A stretch of 64,000 nucleotides of DNA. Source: Thermohalobaculum sp039180675. Its GTDB lineage: Bacteria > Pseudomonadota > Alphaproteobacteria > Rhodobacterales > Rhodobacteraceae. This document shows positions 33,823 to 43,911 of this stretch, in pieces. The notes below the pieces were generated by a model, which was not told the DNA's origin, searched no databases, and saw only the letters and a list, made by a program, of their open reading frames with translations. The translations under genes and the position numbers were made by a program. The stretch lies in assembly GCA_039180675.1 (NCBI GenBank), contig JBCDDC010000017.1:43665-107664 (forward strand), read 5' to 3'. Each line of letters starts with the position of its first letter. The first letter of the stretch is position 1.

Positions 33823-36665
33823 TTCCACTCCTCTCCATACGCCAGGTCCTCAGGTCCCTGACCGACAGGGGATTTTTGGGCACTTACCCTGGGTTCCGAG
33901 GCTTCGTGTTCCTCGGCGGGTTCGATCTTCACGCGCAGGTCGTACCACGCCGCCTGGCCGGTGACGGGGTCGGAGTTCGACCAGCGCAGGCCGTCGCCCT
34001 TGGGCGGCAGAAGCTCGTGGATCAGGTGGTTGAGGAGAAAGCCGCGGGTCGTCTCCGGTGCCCCGTCGCCCAGTGCCCAGGCGCCCTCACGCTTACCGAT
34101 GGCATTCCAGCTCCACATCGTTTTGCAGTTTACCGCCTCCATCCGGCGGATCGGGACGACGATCGAGCCGTGGTGCGAGCTGACCCGCGCCCAGCCGCCA
34201 TCCTCAAGCCCATGCGCCTCCATGATCGGGCCCGGGACGTAGAGCGGGTTCTCGCCGTGGATCTGACGCAGCCATGCATTCTGGGACCCCCAGGCGTGAT
34301 ACATCGCCGCCGGGCGCTGGGTGATGGCGTGGTAGGGAAACTCGGAATTGTCGACCTGCATCCCCTCGAACGGCTCCCACCAGACCGGGAGCGGGTCCAT
34401 CGCCATTTGCAGGCGATCGCGAAGGTGTTCTGGTGGCAGCTTATCGCCATAACCCTCTGCCGCCATTTGGAATTTCCGCAGTGGCTCGGCGTAGAGCTGG
34501 AACACGTAGGGGAAGGGTTTGTCGAAGAACCCGCGCTCCACCGCCCAGTCCTGATATTCCATGTTGAAGGGTTTCATGAAGCGGGCCTTGTCGGGGATAT
34601 GGCACTCCCAGAAGCCGCCGTTCTCGATATAGCGCTGGAGCTGGTCTGGGTTCGGCTCCCCCCTGCCCTCGCCGCCGCCATTGCCGCGCCAGCCAGCCAG
34701 CGGGCCGACGCCGGGGCGGCGCTGGTGGTTCACCATATAGTCGGCATAGTCCGCGTATTTCGCGCTGCCGTCATCGTTGACGAAGCCCGGCAGGCTGAGC
34801 CGCGCGCCGAGGTCGAGCAGCGCGGACTGGAAGCCGCGCACGTCGCGGTCGGGCTCCACCACCGGCCAGCGGATCGCGTCGCAGGCGGCATCGATCTCGC
34901 CGATCGGGCGGTCGAGCAGGCTGATGCAGTCGTGCCGCTCCAGATAGGTCGTGTCCGGCAGGATCAGGTCAGAATACGCAACCATTTCAGAGGAATAGGC
35001 GTCCGAGTAGATGATCTTCGGGATCACGTATTCGCCGTCGTCGCGCTTGGCCGTCAGCATCTCGATCACACCCTTGGTGTTCATCGAGGAGTTCCAGGAC
35101 ATGTTGGCCATGTACATGAAAAGGACGTCGATCGGGTACGGATCGCCGGCATAGGCGTTCGAGATCACCATATGCATCATGCCGTGCGAGCTGAGCGGGT
35201 TCTCCCAGGTGAAGGCCTTGTCGATACGCTTCGCCGTGCCGTCGTCTTCGATCGCGAGGTCGTCGGGGGAACGCGGAAAACCCAGATGCGGGCCGTTGAG
35301 CGGCGAGCCGGGGACTGAGTTTGCGTGCGGGGCCGGGTGCGCCTCGACCGGCTTGGGATAAGGCGGCTTGAAGCGGAAACTCCCCGGCGTCTCGACCGCG
35401 CCGAGCAGCAGTTGCAGGATGTGCAGCGCGCGGCAGGTCTGAAAGCCGTTGGAATGGGCCGAGATGCCACGCATGGCGTGAAAGCTGACCGGGCGGCCCT
35501 TGAAGCTGAGGTGCTTTTCTCCCCTGAAATCAGTCCATTCACAGGGGATCTCAAAAGCCTGGTTGAACGCGATATCGGCGATCTCGGCCGCCAGCCGCTT
35601 GATCGTCGCGGCGGAGATGCCGCATTTCTCGGCCACTGCCTCTGGTGCGTATTCCGGTTCGAGATACTTGCGCGCCATCAGCTCGAAGACCGGGACACAG
35701 CGCCCGCCCTCGACCGAGGGGAACTCGCCCTTCAGCGCCGGTTTCGTGCCGGGCGTGTCGAAGGGGACGGCCTCTCCGGTGTTGAGATCCCAGACCAGCG
35801 GCTTGTCGTCCTTGTCCCGGGTGAAGAGGCCGAACCGCTCGCCCGGGCTGCGCTCGACCAGGTAGCCTGCGTTGGTCCAGCGCGAGAGGTATTCGATATC
35901 CACATGGCCGCTGCGCAGAAGCTCATGGACCATGGCGAGGATGAAAAGACCGTCGGTTCCCGGCGTGATCCCGACCCATTCGTCGGCCACGGCATTGTAG
36001 CCGGTGCGTACGGGATTGACGCCGATCACGCGGCCGCCCGCGGTCTTCAGCTTGCCGATACCCGCCTTGATCGGGTTGCTGTCGTGATCCTCGGCCACGC
36101 CGAACACCATGAAGAGCTTGGTTCGGTCCCAGTCGGGGCTGCCGAACTCCCAAAACGCGCCGCCCAGTGTGTAGATCCCGCCTGCCGCCATGTTGACCGA
36201 GCAGAACCCGCCATGGGCAGCGTAATTGGGCGTGCCGTATTGCTGCGCCCACCACGAGGTGAAGGACTGGCTCTGATCGCGGCCGGTGAAGAAGGCGAGC
36301 TTCTTGGGGTCATCCTGGCGCACGGCCTCAAGCCAGCCGGTGGCGATCTGGAGCGCCTCGTCCCACTCGATCTCCTGGAACTCGCCCGCGCCGCGTTCGC
36401 CGACGCGTTTCAGCGGCTTGCGCAGCCGGGCGGGAGAGTAGTGCTGCATGATGCCGGCGGAGCCCTTGGCACAGAGCACGCCCTTGTTCACCGGATGGCG
36501 GCGGTTGCCCTCGATATAGCGGACCTTCATCTTGCCATCGGCATCTTCGCGCAGATGCACGTTGATCCCGCAGCGGCAGGCGCACATGTAGCAGGTTGTG
36601 CAACGCACCTCGTCCGAGACCTTCGGACTGGTCTCGACCTTTGGCTCGGTACCGTCTGCTGCCAT
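33819..36665 (-). CDS. soeA: molybdopterin oxidoreductase, probable cytoplasmic sulfite dehydrogenase SoeA
   Basis: A 948-residue member of the DMSO reductase family. An N-terminal [4Fe-4S] site (CTTCYMCACRC near residue 22, then VLCAKG near 63) is followed by molybdopterin domains and a C-terminal dinucleotide-binding domain. HGGFCSVNMAAGG near residue 153 is where this family places the molybdenum ligand, probably Cys. There is no Tat signal peptide, which separates it from DmsA and PsrA and fits SoeA, the cytoplasmic enzyme oxidising sulfite to sulfate. With soeB and soeC it forms a complete complex. Another cytoplasmic substrate cannot be excluded. Confidence 0.8.
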   Translation of the reverse strand: MAADGTEPKVETSPKVSDEVRCTTCYMCACRCGINVHLREDADGKMKVRYIEGNRRHPVNKGVLCAKGSAGIMQHYSPARLRKPLKRVGERGAGEFQEIEWDEALQIATGWLEAVRQDDPKKLAFFTGRDQSQSFTSWWAQQYGTPNYAAHGGFCSVNMAAGGIYTLGGAFWEFGSPDWDRTKLFMVFGVAEDHDSNPIKAGIGKLKTAGGRVIGVNPVRTGYNAVADEWVGITPGTDGLFILAMVHELLRSGHVDIEYLSRWTNAGYLVERSPGERFGLFTRDKDDKPLVWDLNTGEAVPFDTPGTKPALKGEFPSVEGGRCVPVFELMARKYLEPEYAPEAVAEKCGISAATIKRLAAEIADIAFNQAFEIPCEWTDFRGEKHLSFKGRPVSFHAMRGISAHSNGFQTCRALHILQLLLGAVETPGSFRFKPPYPKPVEAHPAPHANSVPGSPLNGPHLGFPRSPDDLAIEDDGTAKRIDKAFTWENPLSSHGMMHMVISNAYAGDPYPIDVLFMYMANMSWNSSMNTKGVIEMLTAKRDDGEYVIPKIIYSDAYSSEMVAYSDLILPDTTYLERHDCISLLDRPIGEIDAACDAIRWPVVEPDRDVRGFQSALLDLGARLSLPGFVNDDGSAKYADYADYMVNHQRRPGVGPLAGWRGNGGGEGRGEPNPDQLQRYIENGGFWECHIPDKARFMKPFNMEYQDWAVERGFFDKPFPYVFQLYAEPLRKFQMAAEGYGDKLPPEHLRDRLQMAMDPLPVWWEPFEGMQVDNSEFPYHAITQRPAAMYHAWGSQNAWLRQIHGENPLYVPGPIMEAHGLEDGGWARVSSHHGSIVVPIRRMEAVNCKTMWSWNAIGKREGAWALGDGAPETTRGFLLNHLIHELLPPKGDGLRWSNSDPVTGQAAWYDLRVKIEPAEEHEASEPRVSAQKSPVGQGPEDLAYGEEWK

Positions 36666-36879
36666 GCTCTTCCCCTGCCGGTCGCTATGTCTGCCTAGCC
36701 TGCCCCAGTAGAGGCATCTGGAACCAGTCTGCCGGAACCCTCAGGGCCAGACGACCGGATTTCACAGATCTTCGAGGCGTTTTTCGGAAAACACAACCGC
36801 TGCCTCGACTTGCACCTAGCGGTCAGATGACCGATATCCCCCGGGGAGCGGCGGAGCGCCGCACCCGTGACGAGGTTAG

Positions 36880-37688
<809 letters not shown>

Positions 37689-37692
<4 letters not shown>

Positions 37693-38144
37693 CCTGGAAC
37701 GTCTACCTGTCGGGCGAGATCCACACGGATTGGCGCGAGGTGATCGAGACCGGCGCGCAGGACAAGGGGCTGCCGGTGGCGTTTGCCTCGCCGGTGACCG
37801 ATCACGCGGCCTCGGACGATTGCGGGGTCGCGATCCTGGGCGGGGAGCAGAACAAGTTCTGGCACGACCGCAAGGGGGCCGGGGTCAACGCGATCCGCAC
37901 CCGGACGCTGATCGAGAAAGCGGATGTCGTCGTCGTGCGCTTCGGCGAGAAGTACAAGCAGTGGAACGCGGCATTCGACGCGGGCTATGCCGCCGCACTC
38001 GGCAAGGCGCTGATCATCCTGCACGGGGCCGATCACGCCCATGCGCTGAAGGAGGTCGACGAGGCGGCGGAGGCCGTGGCCGAGACGCCGGAGCAGGTGG
38101 TGCAGATCCTGGATTACGTGATCAACGGCACCCTGCCCGCGTGA
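37689..38144 (+). CDS. YtoQ family protein
   Basis: A 151-residue soluble protein of the YtoQ family. It starts VYLSGEIHTDWRE and contains FASPVTDHAASDDCG near residue 33, KADVVVVRFGEKYKQWNAAFDAGYAAALGK near 77-107 and ILHGADHAHALKEVDEAA. The fold is probably Rossmann-like and related to nucleoside 2-deoxyribosyltransferases (inference), but no activity is established. It starts within the stop codon of the ion channel (ATGA), so the two proteins are made together. Confidence 0.88.
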
Positions 38145-38202
38145 TCAACCAAGCGGCATGCGCTTGCGCGCATACGCCTTTACTGGGTGGGCCCCTCCCT
38201 GA

Positions 38203-38221
38203 CCCTCCCCCCTGGGGAGGG
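38203..38221. terminator. GC-rich hairpin between convergent genes
   Basis: CCCTCCCC (38203-38210) and GGGGAGGG (38214-38221) form a perfect eight-base stem around a three-base loop, between the ytoQ-like gene and the convergent Ldh-family gene. No U-run follows on the plus strand, so it is only a candidate bidirectional terminator or a palindromic intergenic repeat. Confidence 0.5.
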
Positions 38222-38244
38222 GACGCCAGATGCGGGGGCGGCGC

Positions 38245-39288
38245 TTAAATTTCGTCGATCTCAGTTGTAGAGACGCCGAGTCTTTCGGCGGTCGCGCGGA
38301 TCGCTGCGAGGGTGCCTTGTGGCATCGGTATTCCGTTGACTGCCCGTTCGGCGGCGATCCGGCGTTCCCGCTCTCCCGGGATCTCGACGCGGTGATGGCC
38401 GGGCGCCGGGGGGCAGGTGCGGATATGAGCAAGCAGATCCTCGGCCAGGGCGCGGTAGGTATCCGGGGCCTGGAAGCCTGTGAGATCGACCGCGACCGCG
38501 ATCCAGTTCATGCCGGAGCGCGCCTCGCCCAGGAGCGCGCCGCCGATCAGTTCGGCGATGAGCGCCATGGCGTAGCCCTTGGGCCCGGCCATGGGGAGGA
38601 GCGCGCCGCCCACATCGTAATCTGCAGGGTCGGTCGAGGGGTTGCCCGCGGCATCGACGATCAGCCCCTCCGGCAGCGGCCGCCCGGCGTAATGCGCGGC
38701 GTAGATCTTGCCGCCCGCCCCGGCTGCCGTTGCGAAATCGAGGATGACGGGACCGTTGTCGCCGCCCGGCAGGCCGATGGCGTAGGGATTGGTCGGCAGC
38801 CGCCCCTCCGCCCCGCCGAACGGGACGACCTGGGGCCATTGCCGCCCGGCACCGCCGCCGATGAGGATGGCGAGGCAGCCCTCGGCGGCGGCCCGCTCGG
38901 CGAAGGCGCCGAGGCGGCCGGTGTGGCCGCAGTTCCGGAGACCGACCACCGAGACACCGGGGCCGGTGCGGGCTTCCTCGATCGCCGTCTCCACCGCCAG
39001 ACGCATCGCTGGGATGCCGAACCCGTCGCCGCCGTCGATCACGACCCGACCGCCCGGGGCCAGCGTGATCGAGGAACGGCCGGCGGGCTTGAAATGGCCC
39101 TGATCGGCCCAGTCGGCATATTGCGCGAGACGCATGCAGCCGTGGGAGTAGACGCCCATCAGATCCGCCGCGACGAGGTGGGCCGCGACCTCCGCCGCGA
39201 TGGGGTCCGGCGTGCCGAGGGCGGCCATCATTCTTGTACCGAGGGCCTGAATCGCCTCGGGCCGGACGCGCGGGTCGTCGTCGCGCAT
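38245..39288 (-). CDS. Ldh family oxidoreductase (malate/L-sulfolactate/ureidoglycolate dehydrogenase-like)
   Basis: A 347-residue NAD(P)-dependent dehydrogenase of the type-2 malate/lactate family. Landmarks are the N-terminal helix region, AADLMGVYSHGCMRL near residue 43 (family SHG motif), VVGLRNCGHTGRLGAFAERAA near 110 with the His-x-GxxG signature, and LPTNPYAIGLPGG near 158. It would oxidise a 2-hydroxy acid; relatives act on malate, sulfolactate, ureidoglycolate and imines. It is the last gene of the mttB-like operon, one base after the alcohol dehydrogenase. Confidence 0.88.
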   Translation of the reverse strand: MRDDDPRVRPEAIQALGTRMMAALGTPDPIAAEVAAHLVAADLMGVYSHGCMRLAQYADWADQGHFKPAGRSSITLAPGGRVVIDGGDGFGIPAMRLAVETAIEEARTGPGVSVVGLRNCGHTGRLGAFAERAAAEGCLAILIGGGAGRQWPQVVPFGGAEGRLPTNPYAIGLPGGDNGPVILDFATAAGAGGKIYAAHYAGRPLPEGLIVDAAGNPSTDPADYDVGGALLPMAGPKGYAMALIAELIGGALLGEARSGMNWIAVAVDLTGFQAPDTYRALAEDLLAHIRTCPPAPGHHRVEIPGERERRIAAERAVNGIPMPQGTLAAIRATAERLGVSTTEIDEI

Positions 39289-39289
39289 C

Positions 39290-40348
39290 TCAGTCGGCGG
39301 TGAGGACGAGGCGGCCGGTGACGCGGCCCGCCTCGAGATCGTCGAGCGCCTGGTTGACCTGGTCGAGCGGGCGTTCCTCCGTAGGCAGGGATTTGACCTT
39401 GCCACCGCGCACCAGCTCGATCAGCTCGCGGAGGTCCTTCACCGAGCCGACATAGGAGCCGCGAATGGTGAGCGCGCGCTGCGGCAGCCAGGGCATGGGC
39501 AGCTTCATCGTGCCGCCATAGAGCCCGACCAGCACGTAGCGGCCGAGCTTGGCGAGCGCGGAGATGCCGAGCTTGGCGGTGGCGGGCAGGCCGACCGCAT
39601 CGACGACGGCGAGCAGCTTCCCCCCCGCCAGCGCCTGCAGATCCACGACCGCGTTTTCGGTGGAGGCCGAGTTCAGGACCGCGTCCGCGCCCATCGCCTT
39701 GGCCTCGGCCAGTTTGGCGTCGTCGATATCGACCGAGATCACCCGCGGCACGCCCATCGCCTTTGCCAGGGCGATGGCGTTGAGGCCGAGCCCCCCTGCC
39801 CCGACGATCGCCAGCGCCTCGTCATCGGCGACCGGCAGGGCCTTTTTCAGCGCGTTGTAGACCGTGACGCCGGAGCAGGCGTAGGGCGTGACCTCGGAGA
39901 GATCGAGGCCCGCGACATCGACCAGGAATTTCGGATGCGGCACGATCACATGGGTCGCGTAGCCGCCGTCGCGAAGGATGCCGAGGGGGTTCATCCGGGC
40001 GCAGTCGTTCTCCCGCCCATCTGCGCAGTGGCGGCAGTCGCCGCAGCCGATCCAGGGGTGGACCAGCATGGTCTCGCCGATCGGTGCGTCGGGCGCATCG
40101 GGGCCGGCGGCCATCACCTCGCCCAGGATTTCGTGGCCGAGGGCCATGGGCAGGTTCATGCCGCGATCCTTGACCTCGAACTTGCCGTCCTCGCCGAGAT
40201 CGAAGAAGCCCTGCCTGAGGTGGAGATCCGAATGGCAGACCCCGGCGCGACGGACGCGGACGAGGACCTCGGTGCCAGAAGGCTCCGGCATCGGCCGATC
40301 GCGCGCCACCATCGGTTTGCCGAATTCCACAAGATCGTAGCTTTTCAT
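39290..40348 (-). CDS. zinc-dependent alcohol dehydrogenase
   Basis: A 352-residue medium-chain dehydrogenase. Catalytic zinc ligands are Cys in AGVCHSDLH near residue 38 and the GHE motif near 71. The structural zinc site is CGDCRHCADGRENDC near 102-116. The Rossmann motif is GAGGLGLNAIALAKAMG near residue 188. Substrate is unknown. It lies between a methyltransferase and an Ldh-family dehydrogenase in an operon led by an MttB-like protein, so oxidation of an alcohol or aldehyde made after demethylation is possible (inference). Confidence 0.92.
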   Translation of the reverse strand: MKSYDLVEFGKPMVARDRPMPEPSGTEVLVRVRRAGVCHSDLHLRQGFFDLGEDGKFEVKDRGMNLPMALGHEILGEVMAAGPDAPDAPIGETMLVHPWIGCGDCRHCADGRENDCARMNPLGILRDGGYATHVIVPHPKFLVDVAGLDLSEVTPYACSGVTVYNALKKALPVADDEALAIVGAGGLGLNAIALAKAMGVPRVISVDIDDAKLAEAKAMGADAVLNSASTENAVVDLQALAGGKLLAVVDAVGLPATAKLGISALAKLGRYVLVGLYGGTMKLPMPWLPQRALTIRGSYVGSVKDLRELIELVRGGKVKSLPTEERPLDQVNQALDDLEAGRVTGRLVLTAD

Positions 40349-40359
40349 ACCCTCCTCCC

Positions 40360-41157
40360 TCAGGGTTTGCGCCCGATGGCCTGGACGAGCGTGAAACTCA
40401 GGAGCGTGACGCCGGGCGTTGCCATATGCGCGCGGATCGCGGCGATCAGGGGGTCGAACTCCGCCGCGGTGATCATGCCCTTCTCCTCCAGCAGGGGGCG
40501 GAGCGCGATCAGGGTGAGGGGCAGGTGCTCCATCATCGGCTCACCGGCATCGACCATGTGAAGAGCGGGGGTGATCCTGGTCTCCACGATGCCCGCATCG
40601 GCGAATTGTGCGCCGAGCTTGCGCCCGTAGTTGAGGTCGGAGCCCATCTCCTCGATCCCGCGGATCATCAGCGCCATGCCGCGGTCGGTCTCGGGCGCGC
40701 TTGGCCAGATGCCATGCGGTTCGGCGATGCCTTCTTCGGCAAAGAGAAGCCCGCCGGGTTTCAGCAGGCGCACGGCCGAGGCGAGCATCCTCGCCCCATC
40801 GGCGATGATGCCGAGCGCGAAACGGATATGGACAAGATCAAAGCTTTCCGGCTCCAGCGGCGGGTCGAAGCCGTCGCCCTCGACAAACCGCGCCTGAAAA
40901 CCCTCTTCCTCGGCCCAGATGCGGGCGGCCGCGAGCTTGCTTTCGTCGTAGTCGAGGCCCACGACCTCGCCCTCGGGCGCATGGGCTGCGAGAAGATCCG
41001 TGATCCCGCCCACGCCGCAGCAGAGATCGAGGCAGCGGGCGCTTCGCGCGATCCCGGCCTCGGTGAGCACCCGGTCTGCATCGGAACGGAACAGCGCGCC
41101 CTGGATCCGGAGCCGGCGGATCTCGTCCGCGGACATGGTCAGGGCATAACCGCTCAC
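40360..41157 (-). CDS. class I SAM-dependent methyltransferase
   Basis: A 265-residue methyltransferase. Motif I is CLDLCCGVGGITDLLA near residue 43, then VVGLDYDESKL and a motif corresponding to DLVHIRFALG near residue 113. The C-terminal part is variable and includes FAEEGIAEPHG. It starts with GTG overlapping the mttB-like stop (GTGA). Substrate cannot be deduced. In this place it might re-methylate or transfer a methyl group related to the MttB substrate, but no such pathway is established. Confidence 0.85.
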   Translation of the reverse strand: MSGYALTMSADEIRRLRIQGALFRSDADRVLTEAGIARSARCLDLCCGVGGITDLLAAHAPEGEVVGLDYDESKLAAARIWAEEEGFQARFVEGDGFDPPLEPESFDLVHIRFALGIIADGARMLASAVRLLKPGGLLFAEEGIAEPHGIWPSAPETDRGMALMIRGIEEMGSDLNYGRKLGAQFADAGIVETRITPALHMVDAGEPMMEHLPLTLIALRPLLEEKGMITAAEFDPLIAAIRAHMATPGVTLLSFTLVQAIGRKP

Positions 41158-42719
41158 ACCGCGCCCACGGCCTGGGGGCTGAGATGGATGGTGAAGCGGC
41201 GGCGCACCTCGGCATCGATCTCGGGGCTGATATGGTTCGGGAAATACTCACTCAGGATCTTGTTCTTCTTGGCGATCGTCTTCTCGATCAGATCCGGGCG
41301 GCCAAGCTCGTTCCACTCCTTGGGCGAGGTCCGGTCGGCGATCTCGGGGTAGATATACTCCGTCTGCATCAGGGTGAGCGTCTGGTCATGGCCGAGGTAA
41401 TGGCCGGGACCTTCGAGGCAGACCGATTTCATGACGTCGATATTGACGGTGTCCTCGGTCACCTCGATGCCCCGGACACAGCGCTGGCACTGGCCGAGCA
41501 TGTCATCGCCGAGGATCAGGCTCTCGAAGCAGAAACCCAGCAGCGAGGCGTGCATCCCAGCCGCCTCGTAGATCATATTGGCGCCCGAGAGGCCGACCAT
41601 GACGTTGGAGATCGCCTGCTCCCACCCCGCCTGCATGTCGGGCAGCTTGGCATCCGCAATCCCCGCCGAAGTGCCGCCAGGCAGGCCGTAGAAGCGGTGC
41701 ATCTGGGCGCACCCGGCTGAGAGCAGCGCCTGCTCCCCCGAGCCCCCGGACATGGCACCCGTGCGCAGGTCCGAGACGAAGGGCCAGGTGCCGAAGATCG
41801 CAGGATGGCCGGGCTTGACCGAGTTTACATAGACGACACCCGCCAGACATTCGGCCACGGCCTGCACGATGGCCCCTGCGATCGGGGCCGGGGCGGTCGC
41901 GCCCGCCTGACCGGCGGAGAGGAGCAACACCGGCATGCCGCCGTGGATGCAGGCCTCCATCACCTCGCAAGCCTCGGTCGCGAATTTCATCGGCGGGACG
42001 ACGAAGCAGTTGGAGTTGGAGATGAAGGGGCGCGCGCGGAACGCCTCCTCACCGCCCGCCAGCAGGTAGGCAAGCTCCAGACAACCCGACATGTGGGAGG
42101 GCTCGACGAAGCTGGTGCCGATATGCTTCTGCGTGCCCTTCACGCAGGCATAGACCGTGTTGAGATCGAGCTCGTAATTGTCGAGCACGTCGCGGCAGAC
42201 CATGGGCCGCTGGAGGAAGTGCACATTGTCGAGCGTGTCGACGATCCGCGCCGCGTCATAGAGATCCTGCAGGGTGGAGTCGCGATACTCCCGCCTCTCC
42301 ACATCGACCATGTGCACGGCGGCGCCCGCGGTGCCGTAATGGGTGTTGGTGCCAGAGAGGTGCAGGTCGTGCTTCGGGTCCTGACCGCAGAGCGTGATGT
42401 CGCGGGCGGCGACGGCCAGCATGTCCTCGACCAGCGCGCGGGGGAAGCGGATGCGACCGTCATCGCCGAGGATCGCCCCGGCCCCGGTCATCGCCTCGAT
42501 GCCGGACTCGGGCGCGAGGCTGATGCCGATCTGCTCAAGCGCATCGAGCGCGGCCTGGTGAATGCGCTCGATCCCGGCGCTGTCGATCGGGTTGTAATTG
42601 CCGCCGGGCAGGCCTGCGCGCACCGGGCGCAGGTTGTCGGCGAGCGGGGCCGCGCGCAGGGCCTGGCGGGCGGAACGCCCCCCGGCGCGGCGGCCACGTT
42701 TGGTGTCGGTATCGGTCAT
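41154..42719 (-). CDS. trimethylamine methyltransferase (MttB) superfamily protein, non-pyrrolysine
   Basis: A 521-residue TIM-barrel protein of the MttB superfamily. Family blocks include NTHYGTAGAAVHMVD near residue 125, PMVCRDVLDNYELDLNTVYACV near 170, GFCFESLILGDDMLGQ near 400 and CLEGPGHYLGHDQTL near 430. The reading frame is uninterrupted, so it lacks the amber-encoded pyrrolysine of true MttB. Relatives demethylate glycine betaine, proline betaine or carnitine with a corrinoid protein, but no corrinoid gene is present here. It leads a four-gene operon. Confidence 0.9.
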   Translation of the reverse strand: MTDTDTKRGRRAGGRSARQALRAAPLADNLRPVRAGLPGGNYNPIDSAGIERIHQAALDALEQIGISLAPESGIEAMTGAGAILGDDGRIRFPRALVEDMLAVAARDITLCGQDPKHDLHLSGTNTHYGTAGAAVHMVDVERREYRDSTLQDLYDAARIVDTLDNVHFLQRPMVCRDVLDNYELDLNTVYACVKGTQKHIGTSFVEPSHMSGCLELAYLLAGGEEAFRARPFISNSNCFVVPPMKFATEACEVMEACIHGGMPVLLLSAGQAGATAPAPIAGAIVQAVAECLAGVVYVNSVKPGHPAIFGTWPFVSDLRTGAMSGGSGEQALLSAGCAQMHRFYGLPGGTSAGIADAKLPDMQAGWEQAISNVMVGLSGANMIYEAAGMHASLLGFCFESLILGDDMLGQCQRCVRGIEVTEDTVNIDVMKSVCLEGPGHYLGHDQTLTLMQTEYIYPEIADRTSPKEWNELGRPDLIEKTIAKKNKILSEYFPNHISPEIDAEVRRRFTIHLSPQAVGAV

Positions 42720-42751
42720 CTCTCGGTCTCCATCGGATCAGGGCGTGCTGC

Positions 42752-42767
42752 GGGATCGTCAGATCCC
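42752..42767. repeat. short hairpin upstream of the mttB-like operon
   Basis: GGGATC and GATCCC form a perfect six-base stem around the four-base loop GTCA, 33-48 bases upstream of the mttB-like start. It could be a leader structure or a regulator site. No T-run follows, so it is unlikely to be the terminator of the preceding operon. Confidence 0.4.
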
Positions 42768-42936
42768 CACAGGCGAGCCCCTGGCGGCCCGCCCCCGGGC
42801 CGCTCCGATGGTCAGTTTCTGGCGCCGATGCGCGCTGTCGCTCATGGCCGCTTTCCTGGCTCCCGTCCCTCGTTTTGCATCGAGCTTGCGGGCAGAGACG
42901 CGCCCGGTCAAGGCGCATGCGCGACCGGATCGGTCG

Positions 42937-43911
42937 CTATTCGGTCAAGCGGAAGCGCAGCAGGAGCGTGCGCTGGGAGGCGTTGAAGTTGTCATCCGAC
43001 ACGATCCAGAGGTGACAGTCGGCAATCGCGATCCCCTCCATATTGTCGATCCCGCTCAGGTTCTCGAACGCGGCGATGGTCTCGATACTGCCCGGAACCG
43101 GGACGCCATCGGAAAGCTGCAGGCGGCGGAGGCGGATGCTGACACCGCGCGCGACGGAGTAATCGCGGAACAGAAGGTAGAGCCGACCGTCCGGGCCAAG
43201 GGTTGCGGCAGTCGCCAGATGAGGAGGCTCGAACCCGGCCGCACCTTTGGCGAGCACCGTCCCCTCGCGCAGCAGCCACCAGGATGTCCCGTCCTTCAGC
43301 GGTCTCTCGGAAAAGGCGAGGACACGGCCGTCGCCGAGGCCCGCCAGAGCCTCGATCCCGCCATTGTTCTCGAGATCGACGAATTCCGGGGGCGTGGACC
43401 AGTCTTGCAGGCGCCCGGTCCCATCAAGCCGGTGGATGCGGTGATTGCGCTCGAAGGAGATGAGCAGGTGGCCGTCCGCACGGGCAAGGCCTTCGGCATC
43501 CCCCGTGACCTTGCCGAGCAGCTCGTCGTTTTGGTCCCTGAGATGCCAGAGGGTTGCGTCGCGAAAGCCAAGCTCATCGCCCGCAACGGAAAACGCGGTC
43601 CGCAGCAGATGCGCCTTGTCGATCACGGCAAGCATCCGCTCGCCTTCGATCAGAAGGCCAGAGATGCCGCCGAACCACTCGCTATCGGCGGTGAGCTGCC
43701 AGGCCCCGGCGGGTGTGAGCCCGACCAGCCGGTCTGCGGGCACGGTGACCGGTTCCGCGAGGATGCGGACCGGCTTCTCCTTGGCCGCCTCCCCGGCCTC
43801 CGCCGCCGGACCGCCCACGAAGCGCGGCCCGAAAACGCCGATTGGCGGGCCGACGGAGAGCAGGGCGGCCGTCACCGCCGCCATCACGATCAAAACGGAG
43901 AGCGATCTCAT
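42937..43911 (-). CDS. exported esterase-like phytase-domain protein
   Basis: A 324-residue protein with an N-terminal hydrophobic signal or anchor (about residues 5-22). The remainder is a repeated beta-sheet pattern of the phytase-like esterase domain: WFGGISGLLIEGERMLAVID near residue 72, GDAEGLARADGHLLISFERNHRIHR near 130, NNGGIEALAGLGDGRVLAFSE near 168, and SGIDNMEGIAIADC near 289. Beta-propeller fold is likely; activity is unproven. It is the last gene of a seven-gene overlapping operon, starting on the mepA stop (ATGA). Confidence 0.82.
   Translation of the reverse strand: MRSLSVLIVMAAVTAALLSVGPPIGVFGPRFVGGPAAEAGEAAKEKPVRILAEPVTVPADRLVGLTPAGAWQLTADSEWFGGISGLLIEGERMLAVIDKAHLLRTAFSVAGDELGFRDATLWHLRDQNDELLGKVTGDAEGLARADGHLLISFERNHRIHRLDGTGRLQDWSTPPEFVDLENNGGIEALAGLGDGRVLAFSERPLKDGTSWWLLREGTVLAKGAAGFEPPHLATAATLGPDGRLYLLFRDYSVARGVSIRLRRLQLSDGVPVPGSIETIAAFENLSGIDNMEGIAIADCHLWIVSDDNFNASQRTLLLRFRLTE

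Noticed and set aside
41154..42719. Possible pyrrolysine-containing MttB
   Set aside because: There is no in-frame TAG; the gene is an uninterrupted non-Pyl homolog.
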